Both the position numbers and the translations under genes were made by a program. A stretch of DNA of 64,000 nucleotides. It comes from Phallusia fumigata (taxonomy: Eukaryota > Chordata > Ascidiacea > Phlebobranchia > Ascidiidae). Positions 47,773-59,500 of the stretch are shown in pieces. How positions within the stretch are numbered: position 1 is the first letter of the stretch; each line of letters opens with the position of its first letter. The notes below the pieces were generated by a model. The model was not told where the DNA came from, ran no database searches, and saw only the letters and a program-made list of their open reading frames with translations. The stretch lies in contig QXVZ01025581.1 in the NCBI GenBank assembly GCA_008931825.1, positions 1 through 64,000 of the forward strand, written 5' to 3'.

Positions 47773-50572
47773 ATGCTGTTAGGAGTTGTTTCATTTCTTC
47801 TGGCAATACTTGCGAGAGAAATTGCAGGTAAGTGTAAATGTTAAGTCTTCAGATTTTAGTTGAAGGCTTGTTTGTATAATTACTAACAACGAAAATCAAG
47901 AATTTTAATTGATACAATACTGCTCATAAACTTTTTTGTTTGGTGACATAACCTACTCACTAACATTAAACGATCGTCATACTTTAAGGTCGAGAATGAA
48001 AGTGCCAATGCATGGATATAAAACGTTGTTTTTTTTGTAATAAATTATTTTTAAGGTCTGCATCCAAATCAGACAACTTGGGCGGCAAACTACAGTGGAA
48101 CAATGTATTGGTACAGTGAGTGTTATGGAAGCGGAGAAGATCCTCCAGATGTTGTCTGGACAGTTTCGTTGAACGATGGTTACACAGATACAGCAGGCTA
48201 CAACTGGTGTTGGGGTTGCACTCCGCCACAATACATTTTCAACACATTTAACTTACCTGGTTTGCATTCAACGATGGAATGGAACTCATCTTGCGTCAAC
48301 ACAACTTTCGGTGTAACGCTGCCCAGAAATTTCACTTTAGACAAAAGCGTTGTTGAGGTCGACACATCAAGTATTGACCCACAGACAAGGAATGTTGGGA
48401 TTGCGGGTAAGTGGGTGCAATGCGTATAAACGCTAGGTGTTTATTACGCATTTGGGCATACGTGAGAAGTACATAATACATATGCTGCGAATAAGAACAC
48501 GCCACCACAAACGTAGAGACTGCACTAAACACTCAATATGTCGTATTTGAATAAGGTAGAGACGAACGTCGAAACTTTTACANCTTGTGGAAGTGCCGCC
48601 AGTTGTATTACCAGTAGCTCTGGAAAGGCGGTCTGCTATTGTCCACCTGGAAAAGTTGGAGATCCGTTGATTGGTTGCACAGGTTTTTAGTTTTAAAATG
48701 TTTTTATAATCCACAAGACAGCCCATAGTTAGTTTGTATTATATTGCTCTGTCCTAATCTTTTAAAATACTTTTTGGATGCAGCGAAATGTTTTCAACCA
48801 GTAAAAATTTAATGATTGTTTCAAAACATGTTCTTTCGCACAATTCCCATAACTGCATGGTTATGGTAGCGTGACAAAGGGACAGTTAGACTATGTCGTT
48901 TATTTTTGATATTTAGATGACCCCTGCGTTCCTACTCCGTGTGGATTGGGTGCTAAGTGCAAAAATATATTGGGAAGGGCCTCTTGCTTTTGCCCACCTG
49001 GAACCGTTGGAGATCCGTTTTCTAGTTGCGCAGGTACGGTTCTATTTGCTGAGGTGTCCTAAAACAGGCTCTTAACTGTTTTATTACAACAAAGTAATCT
49101 GGACAAGCAATCAATAATACTTACGGTGAAAAACAACGTTTATTGGACCGAAATAGAATCAAAATTATCAAAACAAAAGTATTTAGCAATCAAAAATATA
49201 CTGGTGTTGCTTATTTACATCGACAAAGAAATATGTGAACATTGGAAGATGCCTAACGTTTTAAGTTTAAGCTCCAAACCTTTATTGCTGATGGTGGAGT
49301 GCACACCATAACTTGATAAACTTTTTTAGTTAAAAGGTCGTGCCCTCCTAGTCCCTGCGGACGTGGTGCCAAGTGCTACATCATATTGGGAAAGGCCTTC
49401 TGCTTTTGCCCATCTGAAACGCTCTCATGCATAGGTAACATTTTGCAATACCAACTTTAAAAACTTTACAAAAATGCTAAGCACGCTCCAATCGTGCGTT
49501 TTAACCTGAGACTTTTAAGTTTTGCGGTTTGTTTTTGTGTTGTGCGTATATTCTCTCTTAAGCATGCATTGGTTAGAAAACATTTTCTTCTTCTTTTATT
49601 GTTTATTAATGTGCAGGTATTGGAATATACCTGATCTCTATAGGGCCAGATACCAGTCAGACAATAACATTCGTTCAGCTTTTTAAAACACCTTTTTTTT
49701 GTTTTGACAGCTCCCTAAATGAAAAATGAAAGTTAAAATATGATGACACAGCCAACTATATATCCAACATTCCGCAATCTTCCATTTCGACTGCTGTTTT
49801 ACAATTTTCGGCTTTTTCCTGTTGTGTTTATGTGTTGCTGTGATATTCTTGTGTTTTTGTGGATGTCTTTAAAATTAGAAATTGTACTCCAATAAAACAT
49901 TGTTTGCATGAAAAAATGTTATTTTAAAGACGATCAGGCTAAATTGCACAAAAATTTGTAAGCAAACCGTTTCAACATAGCGTTTTTGAATCCCAGTGCC
50001 AAAATTTCACAGTGAAATATGCGATGTCATATAATTACAACAAANACATTTACGCAAACGTAACTAAAGTAAGTGTTTTTATTGTTCTAGTTACTCTGTA
50101 TTATTGAACTAAAGGTTCTTAATTTTTAAGACCGCTTTATTTATCACAACTAGCAAGCCTCTTTCAATTCTCTCTTGTAATTGTACAGAACATCTTTTTG
50201 TTTTTTTCTTTAACCTTTATTAATGGAAAGAGTTGTTTTGTTGCCAAGGATATTTGTTACTTCTGCAGAACACTCTTGTGCAGTTTATTCCAAAACGTGA
50301 AGACAACGGTTTTACTATTTCCTGTCAAGCCGTGACACCATATACAGAACAGAATAATGAACTTGGACGCTCTCAAGTTACTTTGCTTGACGTGCAATGT
50401 AAGTTAAACTTAACACTATGTGGGAACCTGTTTGTAAATATGAATATCTACCGTGTATGTATAGATTACCCATACAATGTGCATATGGTCGTATCCACAT
50501 CAAAAAATGTAAAATTAGGTAAACCATTTATTTTAAATTCCGCAAAAAAATGTTACATACCATTGTTTAAAC
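47773..50572 (+). pseudogene. IgR4: receptor with EGF-like repeats, broken
   Basis: Exons: 47773-47827 (signal peptide MLLGVVSFLLAILA), 48056-48406 (B-type N-domain, like IgR3: NYSGTMYWYS, GVTLPRNFTL), then 48584-48682, 48917-49033 and 49330-49434, three phase-1 EGF-like domains (CFCPPGTVGDP). Next come 50269-50398, the second half of Ig1 (SCQAVTPYTE, GRSQVTLLDVQ), and an Ig2 exon from 50464. The first half of Ig1 and the sushi exon are missing, perhaps lost at the N at 50045. The first EGF exon starts right after an N that probably hides the acceptor G. The Ig2 exon has a one-base insertion before its expected Cys codon and is cut by a hAT element at 50573. No later exon was found, so no transmembrane or tail part is left. 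The 5' part is fully open and might still be expressed as a secreted protein. No other family member has EGF domains. Confidence 0.7.
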
Positions 50573-50670
50573 CAGAGCTTCCTAAATTAGGGGTTGCTAC
50601 ATTTAATTGGGTCTCGCAAAGAATTTTGTGGGCCGCTAGTACACCAATTTTCCACAAATTGTCATAATCN
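50573..50670. mobile_element. hAT-type MITE end inserted in the IgR4 Ig2 exon
   Basis: Starts CAGAGCTTCCTAAATTAGGG, the same terminal pattern as the element at 51275-51528, and shares its inner sequence (GGGTC, CACCAATTT, CACAAATT). It runs into the N at 50670, so its right end and target duplication cannot be seen. Confidence 0.65.
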
Positions 50671-50679
50671 TGTTCCGGT

Positions 50680-51215
50680 TCGGGTTCGCTATTTATTGTT
50701 ATTAGAGGTTCGGTTCCGGTTTTACGAAAAAAGTATTTTCGGGTTCAGTTCCGGTTCGGGCAAATAAACGGGTCCGAACCAGTTTGCAGTTTTTGAACCG
50801 GTTCAAATGCCCCTTCAGTTTAACGTTTGTTCTAGCTACTTCTTGTTTTACTGCACCACCACTAAAGCCAACATTCAAGTTCCTTGACTGACTTATGCGC
50901 TGCAAAAACCTGAAATAAACAAGAAACAATATTTTTTGTTACAATATTCTCTTTCAACGCTAACTGGTGTAGCCGAAACACGCATTACGACAGTCGGCAA
51001 CTGATAAAGCTCGGGCCTCGCATCTTTTTCATTCTGGCAAAAGGCTAAAACGCATTTTGGTTCGGTTCCGGTTCAGGTTCAACGCCAAACGAAATATAGG
51101 GTTCAGCTCCGGTTTGGGTTTTTAAGAAAATGAAATTTAAGTTTCGGATTCGGTTCAGGTTTAACGAAATAAACCGCTCAAACCGGTTCGCGTTCAGTTC
51201 CGGTTCGACTGACTG
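50680..51215. repeat. Degenerate GGTTC/CCGG-rich repeat tracts
   Basis: Two tracts, about 50680-50800 and 51055-51210, are built of imperfect GGTTCCGGTTCGG-like words, with ordinary sequence between. This is low-complexity DNA of minisatellite type. The reverse-strand frames over it (RFE, FEPEPN-like words) are by-products of the repeat. Confidence 0.75.
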
Positions 51216-51274
51216 ATTCAGAGAGCTAAAAGTTAAATTAGCAGGCTTTAGTATTGAATATGTTTCATCTAAAC

Positions 51275-51528
51275 CGAAGCTTCCCAAACTAGGGGTCGCG
51301 CAAGGATTTTTTGGGTCGCGAGTTCACCAATTTCCCATAAATGGTGGAAATCGCCGACTTTTCGAGCATTTCCTATGGTGCCCAAAATGAAATAATGCTT
51401 AAATTTGTTGTCTAATAGTTCGCTTTCAACTAACAGCTCGTTTTAAACTTTTTCTTTCAAACGTGACGGATCGCAAAAGAATTTTAGAAATTTAAAGGGT
51501 CGCATACCAAAAAGTTTGGGAAGCTCTG
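51275..51528. mobile_element. Short hAT-type MITE
   Basis: The right end is the inverse of CAGAGCTTCCCAAACTTTTT; the left end is a slightly eroded copy. Flanks ATCTAAAC (51267-51274) and ATCGAAAC (51529-51536) match at 7 of 8 positions, as expected for an aged hAT target duplication. Confidence 0.75.
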
Positions 51529-51536
51529 ATCGAAAC

Positions 51537-53128
51537 CAAACAAAATGGCGATTTCTGTGGCCAAAAGTATTATTAGCCCATAATACTCTAGGGTGCCAAA
51601 TTATGAAACAATTTTATCAGATAATTAATGTGCAGTTCGTTTTTATGTAGAAGCTTATTTTAGAATCCAGAATCAATTCGTTAGACTTTACACTCCAGTT
51701 GATTGTGGTAAATGCAAGCTTAATAAGTAAAAAAAACAACAGGCAATTTAAATCTTTAAAAAACAACTTTATATTCCTTCCTCGTAGTTAACTTAACGCC
51801 AATTACGCTAAACTAGTAAATTTATGGCCGTTTTGGGGGAAACTTTATGATCACCTTACACGACTTAAAGGAAGTATGCATATGACGCCAATCATATAAG
51901 GAATGATCCAAATTGTCACACTTCGTTCCACGATTTTCTCTCATACCCTTTAGTTAAAGATCAACCTATCGTCAAAGCTATCAGCTTTGGCAGTTTACAT
52001 CAAATGCCAACCGTGCGAACAAATTCGTTTCATTAATTGAAAAAACAAACATTACAAGGGTACGTGTTTGCTAGAACTGTAAATTGGTAAAAAGTTGTTT
52101 CCAAATGTTCTCCGCCAACTGACGAGAGATTCACAAGTTCGTTTGCATGAACGTTTAAACTGATAAAAGACACAGGTAACATACTTGGGAATAACCAGAA
52201 AAAAACGGATTATTAAAAGATCGTTCATAGAAAACGCGAGAACAATACTCAAAATCTGTCGTCTGCGTGTAGGTACCATTTGTCACACGGTGTCGTAACA
52301 GAGTCGTAGTCATGTTTGCCACAAGCAAAAAAACGTCAATTAAATAAACTCGTTGGATCGGAACGGTTGAGTTGTAATTTCACTTCAATAAAAACCGTGA
52401 TGTTTACAACATCTCCGCTTCAAATGATTAAATTCAACACAATGATACAGCCATTAATCCTCAACTAACTTTTAACCAGGGTTGTTGCTAGAGAGCTTAC
52501 CAACCACTAGGTGTCGTTCTGGAGCAGCGCAAGGTTCGTTGCGCTCATCGCATCTTTTGAATTATGAAATAACAACCAGTCTTTTTATTTCCAAAGTTTA
52601 AAAACCACTTTAAGGTCACGAGGACGACACTCGCGTATGTCGGTGCGCATGCACTGCTTGCCGCCGTGGCAGCGCCGACCTCAAGCAGCCTCTTGTCTAA
52701 AGGCGTCTTAACTCCGGCCTAAGTCGAAAAGAAACGTTTAATTTAAGTCTAGGGTAGCCTGGATTTTAGCGCTTAAGCCCCACAAGGCAAGCAATAAACG
52801 CATAAGTTTGAATGTAAGCGATTTAATTAGATACGCCCCACAAAAGTTTTTACTTTGCTAGCCTACTTCTACATTAATTACAAATAACTGTTATTGTCTT
52901 GATAACCTTCTATTTGAATAAGGCTGTTATATGCAATTAATACTGGAAATGTTCCTAAATGCTGAAATCGTTCACCAACGATGTAACAAACCGAAACAAC
53001 GTGCGATTTGGAATTCCGGAGATCCACCTCCGAGGTTCTCCAGACAGCAGTCAGGATTATTAGGATTATTAGCTCTCTTATAACACCACATACAAATCGA
53101 ACATTTATTCGACTCGGCAGCATCCTAA
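51537..53128. other. Intergenic region, no gene seen
   Basis: AT-rich with no supported exon of either family. A TAGGTGTCG word near 52510 also occurs near 31090. Nothing else recognisable. Confidence 0.4.
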
Positions 53129-53722
53129 AGCGGAATTCACACCAGACGCGGTTAACGGCTGTGGCTGGCGATGCGTAGCGGCTGCGGTGTCCGCGGATTT
53201 TCCGAAAAACGCTTAAGGCTGCAGAGGCTTTACACAAGCAAGTGCGGCTGCGGCAACGCGGCGGCAAACTATTTTTATCAGAAAGAATGCAGAGTCAATA
53301 TGCTTTCCAATTTGAGTGTCTCTGCGTCAACAAATCGTTGATAGGAGAATAAAGTTAGTACTACTTTGACACAAAGCACAACTTGAAACAAATTTATCGT
53401 AACAAGACAATTTGCACAATTGCCAATCAATATTTATTTAACTTCTTTTTTAAATTTCTATCAAACATTCAAGAAACTATCAATCTACAAAAAAACTATT
53501 AAAACTACCAGAAATTAATTACAACAAGCCGAATACCTTACAAAAAAACAAGTTCTTCACCCAACAAGCACTGCGGTTGACGGAAAAGGTAAATCAGATT
53601 TAACTCTGCCGTCAGCCGCTTCAACCGAGAAAACCACGCCGGCTGGTGTGAATGCATCGCCGCTTGCCGCGAGATAAAAAAAACAGCACCGCTACCGTTA
53701 ACCACGTCTGGTGTGAATCCCC
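53129..53722. mobile_element. Terminal-inverted-repeat MITE, copy 2
   Basis: Same ends (CACACCAGACGCGGTTAACGG left, inverse on the right) and same inner GCGGCTGCGGCAACGCGGCG tract as 41426-41964. The ACAACAAGCCGAATACC region is also shared. Clearly diverged from copy 1, so neither insertion is very recent. Confidence 0.72.
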
Positions 53723-56598
53723 TTATCGATGGCGGCGAATCAAACACCCCGTGGAATGTTAATAGGGTACCTCGTGGTTCTACATACCAGGTACACACAA
53801 CAACCTGTATAATATTTAGGGCGGGTTGTTCAGTGTGTGAATACCTGTGTGGCAGGTTGATTGTCTCGATTATCTTTTCCGTGATTAGTAAGTAATGTCT
53901 GGTTTGCCGGCGTGGTGGCATGGTAAGCTGCTGTTTTACTCTGTAGTGACGTGGATACTGTACGATTTACGGGTTGTAAGGTATCCTGCTACCTATGCCT
54001 GTTGAACGAACAAAACGCTTGGCCAGAACCGTAAGCAGGTTTACAATGTAGTCCTTATTTCTTAGATTTGTCCTTATTTTGAACACCAACGTCTTAGAAA
54101 ATATTATTGTCCTAATTTCTAAGACAGTCCTTTTTGACATGTCCTCATCCTAATTTTGTCTTAGTTTTAACAAAATTCAATGGAAACTCTTTCCATCTCA
54201 TAGTAGATGTTTTGCTTCCAAGCTTTCTGACATCATGAAATAAACATATTTTGATTCACAATACAAATCAAGGCACTGCAAGCTTGCTAAGTTTGTCGGA
54301 AAGGATAATTTTGCACGGAAGTCAGGCATTTATCTTAAACTCAGTGAAAATGAGCAAGCGCAAAACAATTTCCGCGACGAGTACGAGACGGAATTTACTA
54401 GAAATAAATGAAGCCTGAACGCTTAGTGCTTCACTGCAATGTCTCTGTATTTGTGGCAACATATGTTTTCCAGTACGTCGTCCTATTTTGGTACCAGATC
54501 AATAGCAACCCGACTATAAGGAATGGAAAGTTTCACATCACAGCTCTTACAATTATAATATTGTCATACTCTAAAACACATAACGTTAAAATACAAAGGT
54601 CAAAATTCTGCTTTGTTCAAGGCAACTACGGGCGTTACCTGAACTTGGTTAGTTTGCTGGCATTTGCACGGGGATAAAATGGCAATGATTTCATATGATA
54701 ATTCGTGTTGACTTTATTTTTTGTCCTAACCAACACAATCTGTATGTAAAAGTTTGTTTAAAATACAAGTTAGAGTTGTGATATTTCAAGTGGACAACAT
54801 TGTCATTACGATTTACTTAGCGGACTCTTATCCTGTATTTGTATGCCGCTAGGTGAAAATGAGAGCAACATTTTTAACTGGAATCAAAGGTGACTTTAAA
54901 CGTGGCTAGTCACCCTCATTTTAAAATAACATAAAATCGGACAGTATCTTAGTGACGAATATACCCACAAAATCTTTAAACGAAATAACTAAAACTATTT
55001 TGGCGAAAAACAACTTTTACACAACGCATGAAGTACGTTATTTTTTGTGTATTTCAGTAGTATCTAAGAAGAGGGTATTTCATGCAAACCAATGTCACAA
55101 ATAAGTAACCTATCACTTAAAACATGTACGTTTAGATCCAACAGCAATTCTTCCGTTTGTATTAATTACTATAAACGTCGTCAAGGCGTTTTGCGAAAAG
55201 TCATCACGATGTTTTGTGCTCGTGACATCGGGTTTCACCAGTCATCTTGTATGCTAATTTCCCTTTCAAAATAACCAACTCAACGCATATGTTGCAATCC
55301 ACCTTAAAGCGACGTAACGCCTACGTGCGAGCACACTAAAGTCAACCAACTCTGTTTGTTTCCACAATCTTTTGGTGATAACCTTGGCAAGGTTAAGTGG
55401 CTCACATCTGTTTTTAGCAGTGTTGTTAGTTTGCGAATACTCGTGAGCACAGTTGCTGTTTGGGAAAAGTCAACACACTGTCTTTGTGTTTGGCTATAAA
55501 CCAGCGCTTGTTAACCTAGGATAAATTCACCCTCTTCATTTTTTTTGTGAATTTGAATTTCAAAGTACGAAAAACAGCCCGAATAAAACATTTCAATTCA
55601 GTAATGTACAACAATTAAACAAATTACCTAATTGTTACACCTACAAAAAAAAACGAGATGATTTGTGGAAACAAAATAGACTTGCAGGCATCAGGATGAC
55701 AAATCGGCAATGTGCGCCAAATGTGGCAGAAAGTTTCATGTGTCTCCTTGTGTATCGTCCTAATTTCAAAGGTGAACATATATGGCTATCATGATTGGTT
55801 TGGAACAAAGGTCTTGTTGACTAGGAGCCTTTATCTTAATGCTAATATTGGGACCCGTATTATCATGTATTTGAAAAGCTCTCGAACTACTTCGGAAAAT
55901 TTTGAAAATTATGAACGTTGTGTTGAATGTATTACAAAACTGCCATCTGTTATGGAAAGAAATCGTTTTTAAAGGTTCTGGGAAGTTTACTACCTTTACA
56001 TATGGCCAATATTCCCAACCAGTAAGAATCAAAATAACTGAAAATTCCCCACTAGACAGGATGGTGATTTACAACATTGATACAAAAAAATCGACACTAC
56101 AGGTAACCAAGGCAAGACAATAACTCCTAACATTGAGAACAGAATAACACCTATGGACATAACACTAAATTACGGTTATGAAAGCGGTAGACACAGTGAT
56201 ACAAATTAGAAATATAGGAAAATTACTAACCACAAGATTAGAACAAATACAATAAACTAAACATATATGGTAACAAAACGTTTCTGGTAAAACATTGATG
56301 ATTCGCATAGGACAAAACTAATATGTAGGTACATCAGACAGATAAGTTAAAAACGTAATAGCTCTTAAGCTGGTTTTTTGGAGCGAGATTATGGCCTTAA
56401 TAATGAACAAAACACACCAGGCTAGAACGACATACATACACCGCATAATCAAAAATATTAATGTTGTTTTATGGTGTAAAATTATGAAAGAAAACTTACA
56501 GTTGATTTTCGGCAGAAGCATAATTTAATTCTGGTATCAATTCTTTAGGGTTCTACCGGTCAATTGAATGTTTGGGAAACAAACTGGAAACCTGAAAT
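53723..56598. other. Intergenic region downstream of IgR5
   Basis: No exon with domain support. Open frames such as 54408-54677 and 55712-55972 lack recognisable motifs. ATTAAA on the reverse strand near 56530 may be the IgR5 polyadenylation signal. Confidence 0.4.
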
Positions 56599-59500
56599 TC
56601 ACTTTTTTTGAATAAAAGATGGTTTCTTTTTGATTGGAGGTTTCGGTGGTTTCTTTTTCGGCAGAGTGTCTGAGACGTCTGAAAAAAACATGGTTCTTAA
56701 ATCTATGCCAACTTTTCAGCTAATGGCATTCAGCAAGATATATTTCAGTCTGTATTGGGCATTGCGAATGTTTCGACACTGTAATCAATGCTGGCCATAT
56801 AAATATACATATTTTAAAACAAATATTATATACGGTTTTGGTTTTGACCTTTTGAGACCCAGTGTTACCCCCAAATAGAGATTTACCCGAGTATCTGATC
56901 ACTGTATAAATGGGGCTCCAATAAAACCTAAATCTGAATATTCAGTATTTACCATTCTTTAGTTTGCTACTTTCCCCTTTTAGTGCAGACGTTTGGTAAG
57001 AGGCATCATGCAGCGGATTCAATGTTTTGACTTTTTCGCTTTTAATTGGCAAACTTGAATGTAAATCTGTTGCCAGAGTAGGGTAAGAACCGTACAACGG
57101 GTTTTGCCTTTCCTCCTTTTCACCTAAAAACAGGGAGCAGTAAGTTTAATATTTTTTCAAATTTGTAGAGACTGTTACTTTTCGGGGCCTTGTTTTTCTT
57201 GTTAACTTCCGCATAAGCTTCTTCCATCATTATAACTTCACTGGGTGCATAAATCGGGTTTGTACGTTCTTCCTTGTCTGAAAAAAATGTTTTTATAAAA
57301 ACTACGTTATCTTGGGGTGGACAAACCTAGCACTTTCTACGAAAAGACAATTGTTTGCTTTAAAAATGACTTATTGGGTTACACAAATGATTTACATTTA
57401 GGAATCTTCTTTATCTTGTCCACCTCATCGTATGCTTCTTCTGTCGCCAGTCCATCATTTGACACGCAGATAGGGTGTGTACGTTCTTCTTTAACTGAAA
57501 AAAAGTTGTTTCAGAATACATTTGATACTTTGATATTTGACAGTGGTAGTAGTGTAAACGTTTCTCGGTTTTGTTTGCTTGCAATTACTTTTTAGAAAAA
57601 TGTGTATAAAGTTAGGCTCTAGATACGCTTAGGCCTAATAACCTTCGTCATCAACTGCCCCGTAAGCATCCGAAATATCATCCGGGTCATTGAATTCTCC
57701 GTAAAGTGGATTGTTTTTGAACACTTTTTCATCAGACGGAATGTCCCCAGTTTGCTTTTTCTTTTTTTGTGTGACATCAACTGTCGCATATTGATCAACT
57801 GTTTGCAAAACTATAAAACAGCGAATTTTAAGAGTCACACAGTCTATCGGGTAAATTAAGGCGTTTGCTCGTATTTTCAAATTCGCTAGCAATGATCTCG
57901 ACCGCGCCTTGATACCAAAACCTTTCCGATAAAGTAGAATAATAAAAACTCGTTAGTGACTTTATTTGTATTTCTCATGACGATAATACCTAACTTTCCT
58001 TTTTGACACTTTATTGTTAACTCAACTAAATTAGTCACTAGACCGCAGATAAGAGCAATGCAACAAAACCTAAAATTCACCTGTTTCGTCGGTACCGTGA
58101 ACAGTTGTCCTATCCGTCTGGGCGTTGTCACCTGACAAATACACATGGTCAAGGTACGTTTTGTTCAATTGAAAACACAGGTTTACGTTTTTGTTTGTTT
58201 TGATGTTTTCGTCTGAAACAGTATACGGTGATCCCAACAACGATAAAAACAAATACAACTGAAGCTATGCTTGCCGCTATCACTGCAGTTTGGTCCTTTG
58301 CCACTGCGCCTTCTGCAACAAATTTGTTTACAATGGAACATAAGAAATATATATAATAGTGCACATAAACTCACGTAAAACGGTAAAGCTAACAACCAAC
58401 GGTTTTGGAAAGTCGCTTGATGTTGAAAATATTTTTAGTTGGTAAACTGCATCCGTGTCGGTCGCCTAATAATAAAACATCGGTTGTTTGAAATTAAAAG
58501 GCATAAAGTAGGTTTGCTTAATATTACCCGAACGGACAACAGGAATCGTTGAATAGTTGGGTCACTTATATTTTGTTGTTCAAAAGTACAATTATTGCAA
58601 GGAACCTCCTTGTTTTCTGGAAAACAAATAACTTTTTTAAAATGTCGCTTTGATACATCACTAGATAGAGTTTTTACCACTGTCAGTCAATGTGTAGTTT
58701 TGTGTAAGTGGGTTAGAAGAAAATTCAACAAAGCAGTCGCCGTTACGCACATCGGTGCATGTACAAGTCGTCATGCGATCAGTAGTTTCTGGACCAACTG
58801 CAATATTGTTTAACTGTGAGTATGTTTTGGTAATTTGTTGCAGATATTTGTATAAATCGATAACTTACAGGTGACATTAAGAAAGATAACAACAAAAGTT
58901 TTTCCGAACAAATCGTTCGTTTGACAGGTGTAATTTCCCAAATTATATCTCGTAAGGTTCGTCAGCAATAAAACAGGCTCTGGAGGGACAGATGTGGTAT
59001 CTGGTGTTTTCCATTTAAATGTTGTATTTAGTTCATTTGAATATGCTACACTGCAATTTAGTGATATATCTTCTCCTGATTTAACAGCCCCGGCCGGCTC
59101 CACGGAAAATTGGACACTCGAGGTTCCTAATAAAAAAGTTGTATACTTATTGCAATCTCAAAAAACGCAACCGGTATTTTTAAATGTTGCGTTGCGTGTG
59201 CTTATGTCTAAAAATAAGCTTTGAAACGTAATTTGACATACTTTCTTTGACAACTTCGATCGCAAGTGTTGGACTAGTCTGGTTTCCAGCCTCGTTTTGG
59301 ACTGTGCAAGTCATAAAAGAAGAGTTGTTGAACGTTTGGTTGAAAGCACACGATGTTTGATGGACGGGACTGTCGTTGATGTAAAAATAACATGAAGGGT
59401 CAGGATTGGCATCAGCCAAACAATACAAAGTCACATCTTTGTCTGCTTTCACAAGAACTCCATTGCTTGTGTTTACTGAGTTGCTTGAGTTTCCAACTAT

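Noticed and set aside
50702-51287. Reverse-strand frames rich in FEPEPN-like words
   Set aside because: Products of the degenerate GGTTC repeat, not of a gene.
54408-54677. An 89-residue open frame on the + strand
   Set aside because: No domain, no neighbouring exon and ordinary AT-rich composition.
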